Assembly: GCF_002941025.1 (NCBI RefSeq)
Contig: NZ_PTJS01000001.1
Location: forward strand, 8,143,764-8,207,763
Length of the DNA: 64,000 nt
Source of the DNA: Streptomyces sp. QL37
Lineage (GTDB): Bacteria > Actinomycetota > Actinomycetes > Streptomycetales > Streptomycetaceae
Direction: 5' to 3'
Within the stretch, counting starts at the first letter, position 1. Every line of letters begins with the position of its first letter. Positions 1-8,513 of the stretch are shown piece after piece. The translations under genes were made by a program, and so were the position numbers. The notes under the pieces are model-generated. The model was given only the letters and a program-made list of their open reading frames with translations. It searched no databases and had not been told where the DNA came from.

Positions 1-1
1 G

Positions 2-385
2 CCCGCCATGGTGTTCATCCTGGTGAAGTTCTTCGAGGGCGTGCCCCGGGAGCTGGAGGAGGCGGCCTTCTGCGACGGCGCCGGCCGGTGGCGGGTGTTC
101 TGGACGATCGTCATCCCGCTGTCCCGGCCCGTGCTCGCGGCCGTGGCGATCTTCACCTTCATCTCCACCTGGAACAACTTCCTCTGGCCGTTCCTCGTGA
201 CCACCGACCCGGGCGGCATGACCCTGCCCGTCGGCCTCGTCAACGTCCAGTCGTCCTTCGGGGTGCGGTACGCCCAGATCATGGCCTCGCTCGTGATCGC
301 GGGGATGCCGCTCCTGATCGTCTTCGCCTTCTTCCAGCGGCAGATCGTGCGCGGAATCGCGCACACCGGTCTCGCCGGCCAATAA
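2..385 (+). CDS. Sugar ABC transporter permease, MalG type (5' end outside window)
   Basis: This is the last 127 residues of a membrane permease of a binding-protein-dependent carbohydrate importer. The frame is already open at base 2, so the start lies to the left of the window. The EAA loop that docks on the ATPase is visible (ELEEAAFCDGAGRWRVFW), followed by hydrophobic segments around VLAAVAIFTFISTW and IMASLVIAGMPLLIVFAFF and the usual short basic tail (QRQIVRG). This is the typical end of the second (MalG-like) permease of a CUT1 system. Its binding protein and partner permease would lie upstream and cannot be seen. The substrate is unknown. A strong hairpin follows 16 bases after the stop. 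Confidence 0.9.
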   Translation, partial: PAMVFILVKFFEGVPRELEEAAFCDGAGRWRVFWTIVIPLSRPVLAAVAIFTFISTWNNFLWPFLVTTDPGGMTLPVGLVNVQSSFGVRYAQIMASLVIAGMPLLIVFAFFQRQIVRGIAHTGLAGQ

Positions 386-400
386 GGGGCACGCCACACC

Positions 401-442
401 TGACGGCCCGTACGGACGGCATCCCGTCCGTACGGGCCGTCA
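401..442. terminator. Bidirectional terminator, 19-bp perfect stem
   Basis: Two 19-base arms (401-419 and 424-442) pair perfectly around a CATC loop between the converging permease and UbiA genes. The right arm contains the UbiA stop codon. There is no U-tract, as is common in Streptomyces. Confidence 0.85.
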
Positions 443-1327
443 GGCGATCTCCGCGCCCCGCGCGAGCAGCAGCGCCACGTCGGCCGCGGCCACCACCACC
501 GTCCCCGCGAGCGCGGCCTTGCGCCAGGCCCTGACCGGCCGTGGGCCCGCACAGGCAGTCGTCGCCGCCACGGCGCAGAGAGCCACACCGGAGAGGACGG
601 CGACGCCCCGGCCACCCGGCGCCCCCGTGGGCCCCAGGACCAGCACCCCGGTGGCCGCCACCAACGGGAGGGGCAGCAGGAACCGGGTGCGGGCGGGGCC
701 CAGCCGCTGGGGCAGACCGCGGACGCCTGCCCGCAGATCCTCCTCGATGTCCGGCAGCACGTCGCCCAGATGGGCCGCCACACCGAGCAGCGCACCCGCC
801 GCCACCGCCCACCACGCGGGCCAGGGGCTCCCCGGCAGGCTCAGGGCGACCAGACACGGAAGGGCGCCGAAGCCGATCGCGTACGGCAGCCAGGACATCA
901 CCGTCCCCTTGAGCCCCAGGTTGTACGCCCACGCCGCGACGACCCCGGCCAGATGCGCAGCCCCCGCCGCTCCACCGCACGCGAGCGACAGCGCCGCGCA
1001 CAGGAGCAGCGCGGTGAACGCCGCGGTCCACACGGTTCCTCGGCTCACCGCGCCCCGGGCCACCGGCTTGCCCGGCCGCGCGGCCTCGGCGTCGCGCGGG
1101 GCGTCGAACGCGTCGTTGCACCACCCGACCGAGAGCTGCCCGGTCAGCACCGCGGCGGCGACCAGGACCCAACGGCCGCTGCCCGGACCCGAGCTGACGG
1201 CCAGCGCGGTGACGAGCACGGTCACCGCCACCACCGGACCCGGGTGACAGGACAGCGCGAGCCCCGCCGACGGGCCGGACAGGCGGAGGGCGGGCACGTG
1301 CGCCGAGGGCCGGTCCGTGGTGTCCAC
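440..1327 (-). CDS. UbiA-family prenyltransferase
   Basis: A 295-residue integral membrane protein with the two aspartate-rich motifs of UbiA enzymes: NDAFDAPRD at 71-79 and GDVLPDIEED at 188-197. These bind Mg-diphosphate and position an isoprenyl diphosphate for transfer to an aromatic or other acceptor. About eight or nine hydrophobic segments fill the rest, and the length is normal for the family. It is divergent from the type III PKS operon that starts 119 bp away, so the simplest inference is that it prenylates the resorcinol/quinone made by that operon. A role with another acceptor is possible. It ends inside the shared terminator at 401-442. Confidence 0.85.
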   Translation of the reverse strand: MDTTDRPSAHVPALRLSGPSAGLALSCHPGPVVAVTVLVTALAVSSGPGSGRWVLVAAAVLTGQLSVGWCNDAFDAPRDAEAARPGKPVARGAVSRGTVWTAAFTALLLCAALSLACGGAAGAAHLAGVVAAWAYNLGLKGTVMSWLPYAIGFGALPCLVALSLPGSPWPAWWAVAAGALLGVAAHLGDVLPDIEEDLRAGVRGLPQRLGPARTRFLLPLPLVAATGVLVLGPTGAPGGRGVAVLSGVALCAVAATTACAGPRPVRAWRKAALAGTVVVAAADVALLLARGAEIA

Positions 1328-1446
1328 GGGGCGATCGTAAGGACTCCGAGGCGCGGAAACACGGCAGCCGCGCGTCGCATGTGCTCAGGTTTGCCCCTTT
1401 ATGTAGGCAGGATGTGGGGCATGACCCTTCCGAAGCGGTGGCCGGG

Positions 1447-2505
1447 GTGACCCGGATCGCGGCCGTGCACGGTGTCCTGCCGACGCACCGTCACCCCCAG
1501 CGGGACGTCACCGACATGGTGGCGCGCACCTGCCTGCCCGCCGGCACCGACCGCCGCGTGCTGGACCGGATCCACGCCAACGCCGGCGTCCGCACCCGTA
1601 ACACGGTGCTGCCCCTGGAGCGCTACGGCGAACTGGACGGCTTCGGGGCGGCGAACGACGTGTTCATCGGAGCGGCCGTCGACCTGGGAGCCGAAGCCGT
1701 CCGAGGCGCGCTGCGCAAGGCCGGACTGCGCCCCGCCGACGTGGACATGCTGCTGTTCACCTCGGTCACGGGCATCGCCGCCCCCTCCGTCGACGCACGG
1801 CTCGTCGGGCGTCTCGGTCTTCGCCCCGACGTGAAGCGGCTCCCGGTCTTCGGACTGGGCTGCGTCGCCGGAGCCGCCGGGGTGGCGCGCCTGCACGACT
1901 ACCTGCACGGCCGGCCCGGCCAGGTGGCCGTTCTGCTCTCCGTCGAGCTCTGCTCCCTGACCTTCCAGCGGGACGACGCGAGCCCCGCCAACCTGGTGGC
2001 CACCGCGCTGTTCGGCGACGGCGCCGCCGCGGCGGTCCTCGTCGGCGACGGCCACCGGGCACCGGGGGACGGCCCCGCGGTGGTGGACACCCGCAGCCGC
2101 CTGTACCCGGACACCGGGCACGTCATGGGCTGGGACATCCGCGGCTCCGGCTTCAGGGTGATCCTCGACCCGGCCGTCCCCGACGTCGTACGCCGATATC
2201 TCGCCGAGGACGTCAGCGGCTTCCTGGAGGAGCACGGGCTGAAGCCGAAGGACGTCGCCCGCTGGGTCTGCCATCCCGGCGGCCCCAAGGTCCTGGACGC
2301 CGTCGCGGACGTCCTGTCCCTGCCCGAGGGCGCCCTGGACGTCACCTGGCGTTCGCTGGCCGAGGTCGGCAACCTGTCGTCGTCCTCGGTCCTGCACGTC
2401 CTGCGGGACACGATGGAGCAGCGGAGGCCCGAGCCCGGAACGCCCGGTCTGCTGATGGCCATGGGCCCCGGCTTCTGCTGCGAACTGGTGCTGCTGCGCT
2501 GGTAG
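1447..2505 (+). CDS. Type III polyketide synthase (SrsA/alkylresorcinol-synthase-like)
   Basis: A chalcone/stilbene-synthase-fold homodimeric enzyme that extends an acyl-CoA starter with malonyl-type units and cyclises the product. With the GTG at 1447 as start the protein is 352 residues, typical of the family. The frame stays open to an ATG at 1381, but that would add a non-homologous tail. The catalytic triad is intact: Cys139 in GLGCVAG, His276 in CHPGGP and Asn309 in EVGNLSSSS. The C-terminal GPG loop (AMGPGFCCE) is also present. It heads an operon with a membrane methyltransferase and an FAD oxidoreductase, the same order as srsA-srsB-srsC of S. griseus, which make phenolic lipids. The product class is inferred from this order; starter and ring type are unknown. 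Confidence 0.88.
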   Translation: MTRIAAVHGVLPTHRHPQRDVTDMVARTCLPAGTDRRVLDRIHANAGVRTRNTVLPLERYGELDGFGAANDVFIGAAVDLGAEAVRGALRKAGLRPADVDMLLFTSVTGIAAPSVDARLVGRLGLRPDVKRLPVFGLGCVAGAAGVARLHDYLHGRPGQVAVLLSVELCSLTFQRDDASPANLVATALFGDGAAAAVLVGDGHRAPGDGPAVVDTRSRLYPDTGHVMGWDIRGSGFRVILDPAVPDVVRRYLAEDVSGFLEEHGLKPKDVARWVCHPGGPKVLDAVADVLSLPEGALDVTWRSLAEVGNLSSSSVLHVLRDTMEQRRPEPGTPGLLMAMGPGFCCELVLLRW

Positions 2506-2518
2506 TCCGGAGGAACAC

Positions 2519-3046
2519 ATGATCTGGTACACGGCTCTCGTGCTGGCCGTCGCCGTCGAGCGCCTGGCCGAGCTCGCGGTGGCGCTGCGCAACGCCCGCT
2601 GGAGCCTGGCCCGGGGCGGCACCGAGGCCGGGCGTGGGCACTACCCGGTGATGGTCGCCCTCCACACCGGGCTGCTCGCCGCGTGTCTCGCCGAGACATG
2701 GCTGGCCGGGCGCCCGTTCGTGGCCTGGTTCGGCTGGGCCATGGTCGCGGTGGTGGCCGCCGCGCAAGGGCTGCGCTGGTGGTGCGTCCGCACGCTGGGG
2801 CGCCGCTGGAACACCCGGGTGATCGTCGTCCCCGGCCTGCCCCTGGTGACCGGCGGGCCCTACCGGTGGCTGCGCCATCCGAACTACGTGGCGGTCGCCG
2901 CCGAAGGGGCCGCTCTGCCGCTGGTCCACGGCGCCTGGGTGACCGCCGTCCTGTTCACCGTGGCCAACGCGGCGCTCATGACCGTACGCATCCGCTGCGA
3001 GGACGGCGCGCTGGCCCGCCTCGTCGGAGCGGACGCACGCGCGTGA
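2519..3046 (+). CDS. Isoprenylcysteine carboxyl methyltransferase (ICMT)-family membrane methyltransferase, SrsB-like
   Basis: A 175-residue protein with four or five hydrophobic helices and the family motif GPYRWLRHPNYVAV at about residues 116-129, which binds SAM in ICMT/PEMT-type enzymes. The start is supported by GGAGG six bases upstream, 13 bp after the PKS stop. In the srs operon the equivalent protein O-methylates the alkylresorcinol, and the same role is inferred here. The following gene starts in a GTGA overlap with this stop, so the two are translationally coupled. Confidence 0.82.
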   Translation: MIWYTALVLAVAVERLAELAVALRNARWSLARGGTEAGRGHYPVMVALHTGLLAACLAETWLAGRPFVAWFGWAMVAVVAAAQGLRWWCVRTLGRRWNTRVIVVPGLPLVTGGPYRWLRHPNYVAVAAEGAALPLVHGAWVTAVLFTVANAALMTVRIRCEDGALARLVGADARA

Positions 3047-4056
3047 TCGACATCCTGGTCGCCGGCGGCGGACCGGCCGGCCTCGCGGCGGCGATCCGGG
3101 CCGCCGCGGCCGGCCTGGAGGCCGTCGTGGTCGAACCCCGCCCGATGCCCGTGGACAAGGCCTGCGGCGAGGGAATCATGCCCAGCGGAGTGGCAGCCCT
3201 GCGCGCCCTGGGAGTCACTCCGGCCGGCAGCGAACTCCGGGGGATCCGTTACGTCGAGGGTTCCCTACAGGCCGAGGCGGCCTTCCGGGGCGGTCCCGGG
3301 CTCGGTGTCCGGCGCACCGAGCTCCACGCCGCCCTGCACCGGCGCGCCCGGGATCTCGGGGTACGCGTCGTCGCAGGCCGTGCGGTGGACGTACGCCAGG
3401 GCCCCGACAGCGTCACGGCGGCGGGGCTGACCGCCCGCTGGCTGATCGCCGCCGACGGCCTGCACTCACCGCTGCGCCGCGCGCTCGGCCTGGAACGCCC
3501 CTGCTCGGCACCCCGCAGATACGGGCTGCGCCGGCACTACCGGACCGCCCCCTGGACGGACCTCGTGGAAGTCCACTGGTCGCGGCTCGGTGAGGCGTAT
3601 GTGACACCCGTGGGGGAGGAGCTGGTGGGCGTCGCCGTGCTCAGCCGCCACCAGGGCTCCCACGAGCAGCACCTCTCCGCCTTCCCCGCCCTGGTCCGCA
3701 GACTCGGAGGCCTGGAGGCGGGCCCCGTGCGCGGCGCCGGCCCGCTGCGCCGGAGCGCGAGCGCACCGAGGGCCGGACGGGTCCTGCTGGCCGGCGACGC
3801 GGCGGGCTACGTCGACGCACTCACCGGCGAGGGCATCGCCCTGGCCGCGGCGACCGCCTCGGCGGCCGTCGACTGCCTCGCCTCGGGCCGGCCCGAGGCG
3901 TACCCCGCGCAGTGGGCGAGGCTGACGCGGCGGCACCGCCTGCTCACCGGAGCGTTGCTGGGCGCCGCGGGGCACCCCTGGACCGCCGGGCTGATCGTGC
4001 CCGCAGCCCACCGGCTGCCCCGGTTGTTCGCCGCCGCGGTGCGCGCCCTGCAGTAG
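3043..4056 (+). CDS. FAD-dependent oxidoreductase, SrsC / geranylgeranyl-reductase-like
   Basis: A 337-residue flavoprotein. The dinucleotide-binding GGGPAG lies at residues 8-13. A mid-protein GEGIMPSG segment resembles the substrate loop of the geranylgeranyl reductase/halogenase group, and the second FAD motif LLAGDAAGYVDALTGEG lies near residue 250. I chose the GTG at 3043, which overlaps the preceding stop (GTGA), because the nucleotide-binding strand begins immediately after it. As third gene of the PKS operon it probably hydroxylates or oxidises the resorcinol to a quinone, as SrsC does. Reduction of a prenyl chain added by the neighbouring UbiA enzyme is an alternative. Confidence 0.85.
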   Translation: MIDILVAGGGPAGLAAAIRAAAAGLEAVVVEPRPMPVDKACGEGIMPSGVAALRALGVTPAGSELRGIRYVEGSLQAEAAFRGGPGLGVRRTELHAALHRRARDLGVRVVAGRAVDVRQGPDSVTAAGLTARWLIAADGLHSPLRRALGLERPCSAPRRYGLRRHYRTAPWTDLVEVHWSRLGEAYVTPVGEELVGVAVLSRHQGSHEQHLSAFPALVRRLGGLEAGPVRGAGPLRRSASAPRAGRVLLAGDAAGYVDALTGEGIALAAATASAAVDCLASGRPEAYPAQWARLTRRHRLLTGALLGAAGHPWTAGLIVPAAHRLPRLFAAAVRALQ

Positions 4057-4203
4057 CCACTGCCCCTGACGGGCCTCCGGCCGCCCTCCGCCACCGTGTC
4101 CGGGCGCCGCCCCGCCCCGGTCCCGCGGTCGCCTCCTTCATCCGCCCGTCCGCGCGTACGGCAGGGGCGGCGAGGAAGCGGGAAGCCGTGTAGAAAGGGG
4201 GGC

Positions 4204-6909
4204 ATGGCCGGACGCTACGGCCGCCCGCGTTCGTTTCTCCGGATGAGAAGCCTCGCTGGTCAGGTCTTTCTCCTGCAGGTGGCGATCGTGGTGCTGCTCG
4301 TCGCTGCTTCCGTGGCCGCGCTCGTGCTGCAGTCGCGGGCCGACAGCGAACGGGAAGCCCGTAATCGCTCCGTCGCCGTGGCCGAGACCTTCGCGAACGC
4401 CCCCGGGATGGACGCGGCTCTGCGGAGCCCCGATCCCACCGCCGTGCTCCAGCCCAGGGCCGAGGCGGCGCGCAAGGGCTCCGGGGTCGACTTCATCGTC
4501 GTCATGAACCTCGACGCCGTCCGCTACACGCATCCGCTGCCCGACAGGATCGGCAAGAAGTTCGTGGGCACCGTGGGGCCCGCCATCGAAGGCCGTGTCG
4601 TCACCGAGAAGGTCGACGGAACCATCGGACCGCTCGTCCAGGCCGTCGTGCCCGTGAAGGGCGCGAACGGCGAAGTCCTGGGCCTGGTGTCCGCGGGCAT
4701 CACCATCAAGAGCGTCAGCGGGGCCGCGGAGGGCCAGTTCCCCCTCCTGTTCGGCTCGGCCGCGGGAATCCTGCTGCTCACCATGGGAGGCACCGCACTC
4801 GTCACCAGACGCCTGAAACGCCAGACCCACGGACTCGGCCCGACCGAGATGACCCAGATGTACGAGCACCACGACGCCGTTCTGCACGCCGTGCGGGAGG
4901 GCGTGCTCATCGTCGGCGGCGACGGGCGGCTGCTGCTGGCCAACGACGAGGCGCGAAGGCTCCTGCACCTGCCCCCGGGCATCGAGGGCACGCCCGTCGC
5001 GGAGCTCGGACTCGACCCGGTCACCACCGGACTGCTGACCTCGGGACGGAGCGCGACCGACGAGGTGCACTCCGTGGGCGACCGCGTCCTGTCCATCAGC
5101 CAGCGGGCCACGGACAGGCACGGCGGACCGCCCGGGAGCGTGACGACCCTGCGCGACACCACGGAGCTTCAGGCCCTCACGGGCAGCGCCGCCATGGCGC
5201 GCGGCAGGCTGAAGCTCCTCTACGACGCGGGTACGGAGATCGGCACCGCCCTCGATGTCGTACGGACCTGCGAGGAGCTGACGGAGTTCGCCACGGCGCG
5301 GTTCGCCGACTACGCCACCGTCGATCTGGCCGAGGGCGTGCTGCGCGGCGAGGAACCCACGACCGCCCGGGCCACCACCGACGGCCTGCGCCGCTCGGCC
5401 TTCAGCGGCCCCCGCGACGACACGGGGCTCCATCCGCTGGGCTCGGTGGTCCGTTTCCTCGAGACCACGGACCTCGGGGCCGGCCTGCTCAGGGGCGAAG
5501 CCGTCCTCGACACCGATCTGGCGCGGCGCTCCGGCTGGCAGCAGCAGGACCCGGAACGCGCCGAGCGCATCGTGGAGAGCGGATTCCACTCGATGATGGC
5601 CGTCCCGATGCGGGCCAGGGGTGTGCTTCTCGGCGCGGCCCTGTTCTGGCGGGCCCGGACCCCCGAGCCGTTCGAGGACGAGGACCTCTCCGTCGCGGAG
5701 GAGCTCGTCGCCCGGGCCGCGGTGAGCATAGACAACGCGCGCCGCTACTCCCGTGAGCACAACGTGGCGGTCACCCTCCAGCGCAGTCTGCTGCCGCAGG
5801 GGCTCCCCGACCAGAGCGCCATCGACGCCGCCTACCGGTACCTCCCCGCGCAGGCGGGGCTCGGCGGGCTGGGCGGTGTCGGCGGCGACTGGTTCGACAT
5901 CATCCCGCTGCCCGGCGCCCGCGTCGCGCTCGTGGTCGGGGACGTGGTCGGGCACGGACTCCACGCAGCCGCCACCATGGGGCGTCTGCGCACGGCGGTC
6001 CACAACTTCTCCACCCTGGACCTGCCCCCCGACGAGCTGCTGTGGCACCTGGACGAGCTCGTCGCCCGCATCGACCAGGACGAAGCGGCCGAGGGCTCGG
6101 AGGGAGGCGGCGGCGTCACCGGGGCCACCTGCCTCTACGCGATCTACGACCCGGCGTCCGGACGCTGCACCATGGCCCGCGCGGGCCATCTCCAGCCGGT
6201 GATCGTCAGCCCCGAGGGCGACGCCGTGTTCGCGGATGTCCCCGGTGGCCCGCCCCTGGGGCTCGGCGGCATGCCCTTCGAGACCCTCGACCTGGAGCTT
6301 CCGGAGAGCAGCCGTCTGGTGCTCTACACGGACGGGCTCGTCGAGGACCGGCACCGCGACATCGACGAAGGGCTGGAGATGCTGCGCGAGACCCTGTCCG
6401 GGCACCCCGACCGGACACCGGAGGAGACCTGCCAGGCCGTCCTCCGTGTCCTGGTGCCCGCCAAGGCCCGTGACGACATCGCGCTGCTCGTCGCACGCAC
6501 CCGCTGTCTCGCCTCCGAGAACGTGGCCGAATGGGACGTGCCCTCCGATCCCTCCGCGGTCGCGCGGGTGCGTTCCGAGGTGTCCCGCAAGCTGAACGAG
6601 TGGAATCTGGTCGAGGAGGCCTTCACGACCGAGCTGATCCTCAGCGAACTGGTCACCAATTCCATCCGCTACGCCAACGGCCCGATCGGCGTACGGCTGA
6701 TCCGCGACAGGACGCTGATCTGCGAGGTGTCCGACCGCAGCAGCACCTCGCCCCATCTGCGCCAGGCGGCCAGCATGGACGAGGGGGGCAGGGGCCTGTT
6801 CCTCGTCGCCCAGCTGGCAGAACGCTGGGGCACCCGCTACACCGACGACGGCGGCAAGGTCATCTGGACGGAGCAGCTGCCGCAGCCGGAGATCAACGGC
6901 CCCGCGTGA
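4204..6909 (+). CDS. Membrane sensor PP2C (SpoIIE-type) phosphatase with PAS, GAF and RsbW-like kinase domains
   Basis: A 901-residue multidomain regulator. Transmembrane helices at about 20-43 and 180-200 enclose an extracytoplasmic domain of DcuS/CitA type. A PAS domain (~225-320), a GAF domain (~345-510), a PP2C/SpoIIE phosphatase (~520-765) and a C-terminal HATPase domain (~777-895) follow. Metal-binding motifs are intact (GGDWFD, VGDVVGHG, YTDGLVED, DDIALL), as are the ATPase N-box (ELVTNSIRYA) and DEGGRGL. By family knowledge, such proteins dephosphorylate anti-sigma-factor antagonists while the RsbW-like part binds or phosphorylates them, linking an external signal to a sigma factor. 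The ATG at 4204 follows AAAGGGGGGC. No sigma factor or antagonist lies nearby. It converges with the next gene across 16 bp. Confidence 0.92.
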   Translation: MAGRYGRPRSFLRMRSLAGQVFLLQVAIVVLLVAASVAALVLQSRADSEREARNRSVAVAETFANAPGMDAALRSPDPTAVLQPRAEAARKGSGVDFIVVMNLDAVRYTHPLPDRIGKKFVGTVGPAIEGRVVTEKVDGTIGPLVQAVVPVKGANGEVLGLVSAGITIKSVSGAAEGQFPLLFGSAAGILLLTMGGTALVTRRLKRQTHGLGPTEMTQMYEHHDAVLHAVREGVLIVGGDGRLLLANDEARRLLHLPPGIEGTPVAELGLDPVTTGLLTSGRSATDEVHSVGDRVLSISQRATDRHGGPPGSVTTLRDTTELQALTGSAAMARGRLKLLYDAGTEIGTALDVVRTCEELTEFATARFADYATVDLAEGVLRGEEPTTARATTDGLRRSAFSGPRDDTGLHPLGSVVRFLETTDLGAGLLRGEAVLDTDLARRSGWQQQDPERAERIVESGFHSMMAVPMRARGVLLGAALFWRARTPEPFEDEDLSVAEELVARAAVSIDNARRYSREHNVAVTLQRSLLPQGLPDQSAIDAAYRYLPAQAGLGGLGGVGGDWFDIIPLPGARVALVVGDVVGHGLHAAATMGRLRTAVHNFSTLDLPPDELLWHLDELVARIDQDEAAEGSEGGGGVTGATCLYAIYDPASGRCTMARAGHLQPVIVSPEGDAVFADVPGGPPLGLGGMPFETLDLELPESSRLVLYTDGLVEDRHRDIDEGLEMLRETLSGHPDRTPEETCQAVLRVLVPAKARDDIALLVARTRCLASENVAEWDVPSDPSAVARVRSEVSRKLNEWNLVEEAFTTELILSELVTNSIRYANGPIGVRLIRDRTLICEVSDRSSTSPHLRQAASMDEGGRGLFLVAQLAERWGTRYTDDGGKVIWTEQLPQPEINGPA

Positions 6910-6925
6910 CGGAACACCGGGCTGG

Positions 6926-7555
6926 TCACCGACGGCAGTCCAGGAACAGATGGGGCTCGGGCACCGCACCGGGCCGGTCCGGAGTGAAGACCGATTCCGT
7001 CTCGTGCACGACGGTCAGCCCGGCACCGGTGGCGAGCGCCCTGAGCTCCTCGGGCCCGAAGCTGGTCACCCGCACCTCCTGGCCCATGAACACGGCGCTC
7101 ACGCCCTCCACGTCCAGCGGCACGGTCGCCAGGACCAGATGGCCGCCCGGCCTGAGCGCTTCCGCCAGACGGCGCACGAGGGCACGCTGCTCGTCGCGCG
7201 ACATCTGCAGGAGCGAGAAATATACGCAGACGGCGTCGAAGCTCGCCTTCTCCAGGGGGACCTCCCGGATGTCCGCCCGGCGGAACGACGCCCCGGGAAC
7301 CCTGCGGGACGCCAGGTCCACCATGACGGGCGAGACGTCGACACCCAGCACCTCGTGCCCGGCCGCCACCAGGGTGTGGGCGGTCGGCCGGCCCGTCCCG
7401 CTGCCGACATCCAGAATCCTGCTGTGCGGCGCCAGCCGCTCCAGCAGCCGGTTCAGCGAGGCGTGGTGCGCGGCCGAGCCGGCGAAGGCCGTCTCGTAGT
7501 CGGCCCCGATGGCGTCGAACGCCTCGGCCGCGGCGTGCCGATGGTCCTCGGTCAT
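6926..7555 (-). CDS. Class I SAM-dependent methyltransferase
   Basis: A 209-residue protein of the methyltransferase-11/25 type. Motif I is VGSGTGRPT near residue 50. The acidic end of strand 2 is in GVDVSPVMV, motif II lies around SFDAVCVYFSLLQM, and PGGHLVLA precedes strand 5. It is soluble, without signal peptide or added domain. It lies just downstream of the DUF574 gene on the same strand (26 bp gap), so they may be co-transcribed. The substrate cannot be told from sequence. Confidence 0.85.
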   Translation of the reverse strand: MTEDHRHAAAEAFDAIGADYETAFAGSAAHHASLNRLLERLAPHSRILDVGSGTGRPTAHTLVAAGHEVLGVDVSPVMVDLASRRVPGASFRRADIREVPLEKASFDAVCVYFSLLQMSRDEQRALVRRLAEALRPGGHLVLATVPLDVEGVSAVFMGQEVRVTSFGPEELRALATGAGLTVVHETESVFTPDRPGAVPEPHLFLDCRR

Positions 7556-7580
7556 GGATACGTCCCCTTCCGGACCGTGA

Positions 7581-8363
7581 CTACGGGATACGGGCGACCG
7601 CGACGTAGACGCCGCTGAACTCCCGCTCGGGGGCCGGCGTGCCGCGGAACCACTCGGGAGCCGTCACCAGACCCGGCTCGACGAGGTCCAGGCCCTCGAA
7701 GAAGCGGGCGAACTCGGCGCGGGTGCGCAGGGCGAGCCGGATACCCCCCTTGCCGTACTCGGCCGCGCCCTGTTCGCCGCGCTCCGGGTTCACGTCCGAG
7801 GCCCCCTGCGACAGCACCACGTAACTGCCCGACGCCAGGGTGCCGGTCAGCGTGCGCACGATGGCCAGCGGATCCTGGTCGTCCGGGAGGAAGTGGAGAA
7901 GACCCAGGAGCGAGAGGGCGATGGGCCGGTCGAAGTCGAGGACCTGGCGGGCCGCCTCGATGATCGTGGCCGGTTCGAGCACGTCCGCGTGAACGTAGTC
8001 CGTGGCTCCTTCCGGGCTGCTGATCAGAAGGGCCTCGGCGTGCCGCAGGACGATCGGGTCGTTGTCGCAGTAGACGACCCGTGACCGCGGATCGATCTCC
8101 TGGGCGATCTGGTGCAGGTTCGGCGCGGTGGGGATCCCCGTGCCGATGTCGAGGAACTGGCTGATCCCCTCGCCGGCCAGCCAGGCCGTCGCGCGGTTCA
8201 TGAAGGCGCGGTTCTGGAACGCCCCGGCCTTCGCCTCGGCAGGCAGTTGCTGTGCCACCGCCTGGTCCACCGGGTAGTTGTCCTTGCCGCCGAGCAGCGA
8301 GTCGTACACGCGTGCAGAGTGGGGCCTGCTGGTGTCGACCGGGGGCCGGGGTGTCGTGGTCAT
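7581..8363 (-). CDS. DUF574 / S-adenosyl methyltransferase family protein (PF04672 type)
   Basis: A 260-residue Rossmann-fold protein of a family abundant in Streptomyces and related actinomycetes. Typical landmarks are SARVYDSLLGGKDNYPVD near the N terminus, FLDIGTGIPT as the SAM-binding loop, and VVYCDNDPIVLRHAEALL, where the acidic residue would hold the ribose. The ATG at 8363 was preferred over upstream in-frame codons because the conserved region begins shortly after it and GGAG precedes it. The biochemical role of the family is unknown; many genomes carry a dozen or more copies. Confidence 0.85.
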   Translation of the reverse strand: MTTTPRPPVDTSRPHSARVYDSLLGGKDNYPVDQAVAQQLPAEAKAGAFQNRAFMNRATAWLAGEGISQFLDIGTGIPTAPNLHQIAQEIDPRSRVVYCDNDPIVLRHAEALLISSPEGATDYVHADVLEPATIIEAARQVLDFDRPIALSLLGLLHFLPDDQDPLAIVRTLTGTLASGSYVVLSQGASDVNPERGEQGAAEYGKGGIRLALRTRAEFARFFEGLDLVEPGLVTAPEWFRGTPAPEREFSGVYVAVARIP

Positions 8364-8467
8364 GACGCGCTCCGTCGCAGATGAGGTGAACCGCTCCGCC
8401 TGCGAAGTCTGCCACAGCAACTCACGTGCGCAGGGCAGTGGTTGACCTCCGGCGGGCGACAGCGGCG

Positions 8468-8498
8468 GCGGCCCCCGGGAACCTGTCCCGGGGGCCGC
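8468..8498 (-). terminator. Terminator of the lysyl-oxidase-like gene
   Basis: Arms 8468-8480 and 8486-8498 form a perfect 13-bp G+C stem with an ACCTG loop, 15 bases beyond the stop of the minus-strand gene ending at 8514. Confidence 0.8.
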
Positions 8499-8513
8499 GT
8501 GTCGGACCGGGTC

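Noticed and set aside
2683..3042. An N-terminal extension of the FAD enzyme
   Set aside because: The extra residues are the wrong frame of the methyltransferase gene; the GTG at 3043 directly precedes the FAD-binding strand.
4138..6969. Very long open frames antisense to real genes, for example across the PP2C gene and the GH2 genes
   Set aside because: In DNA of this composition the antisense of a biased coding frame is almost free of stops. These frames lack motifs, ribosome binding sites and correct third-position bias.
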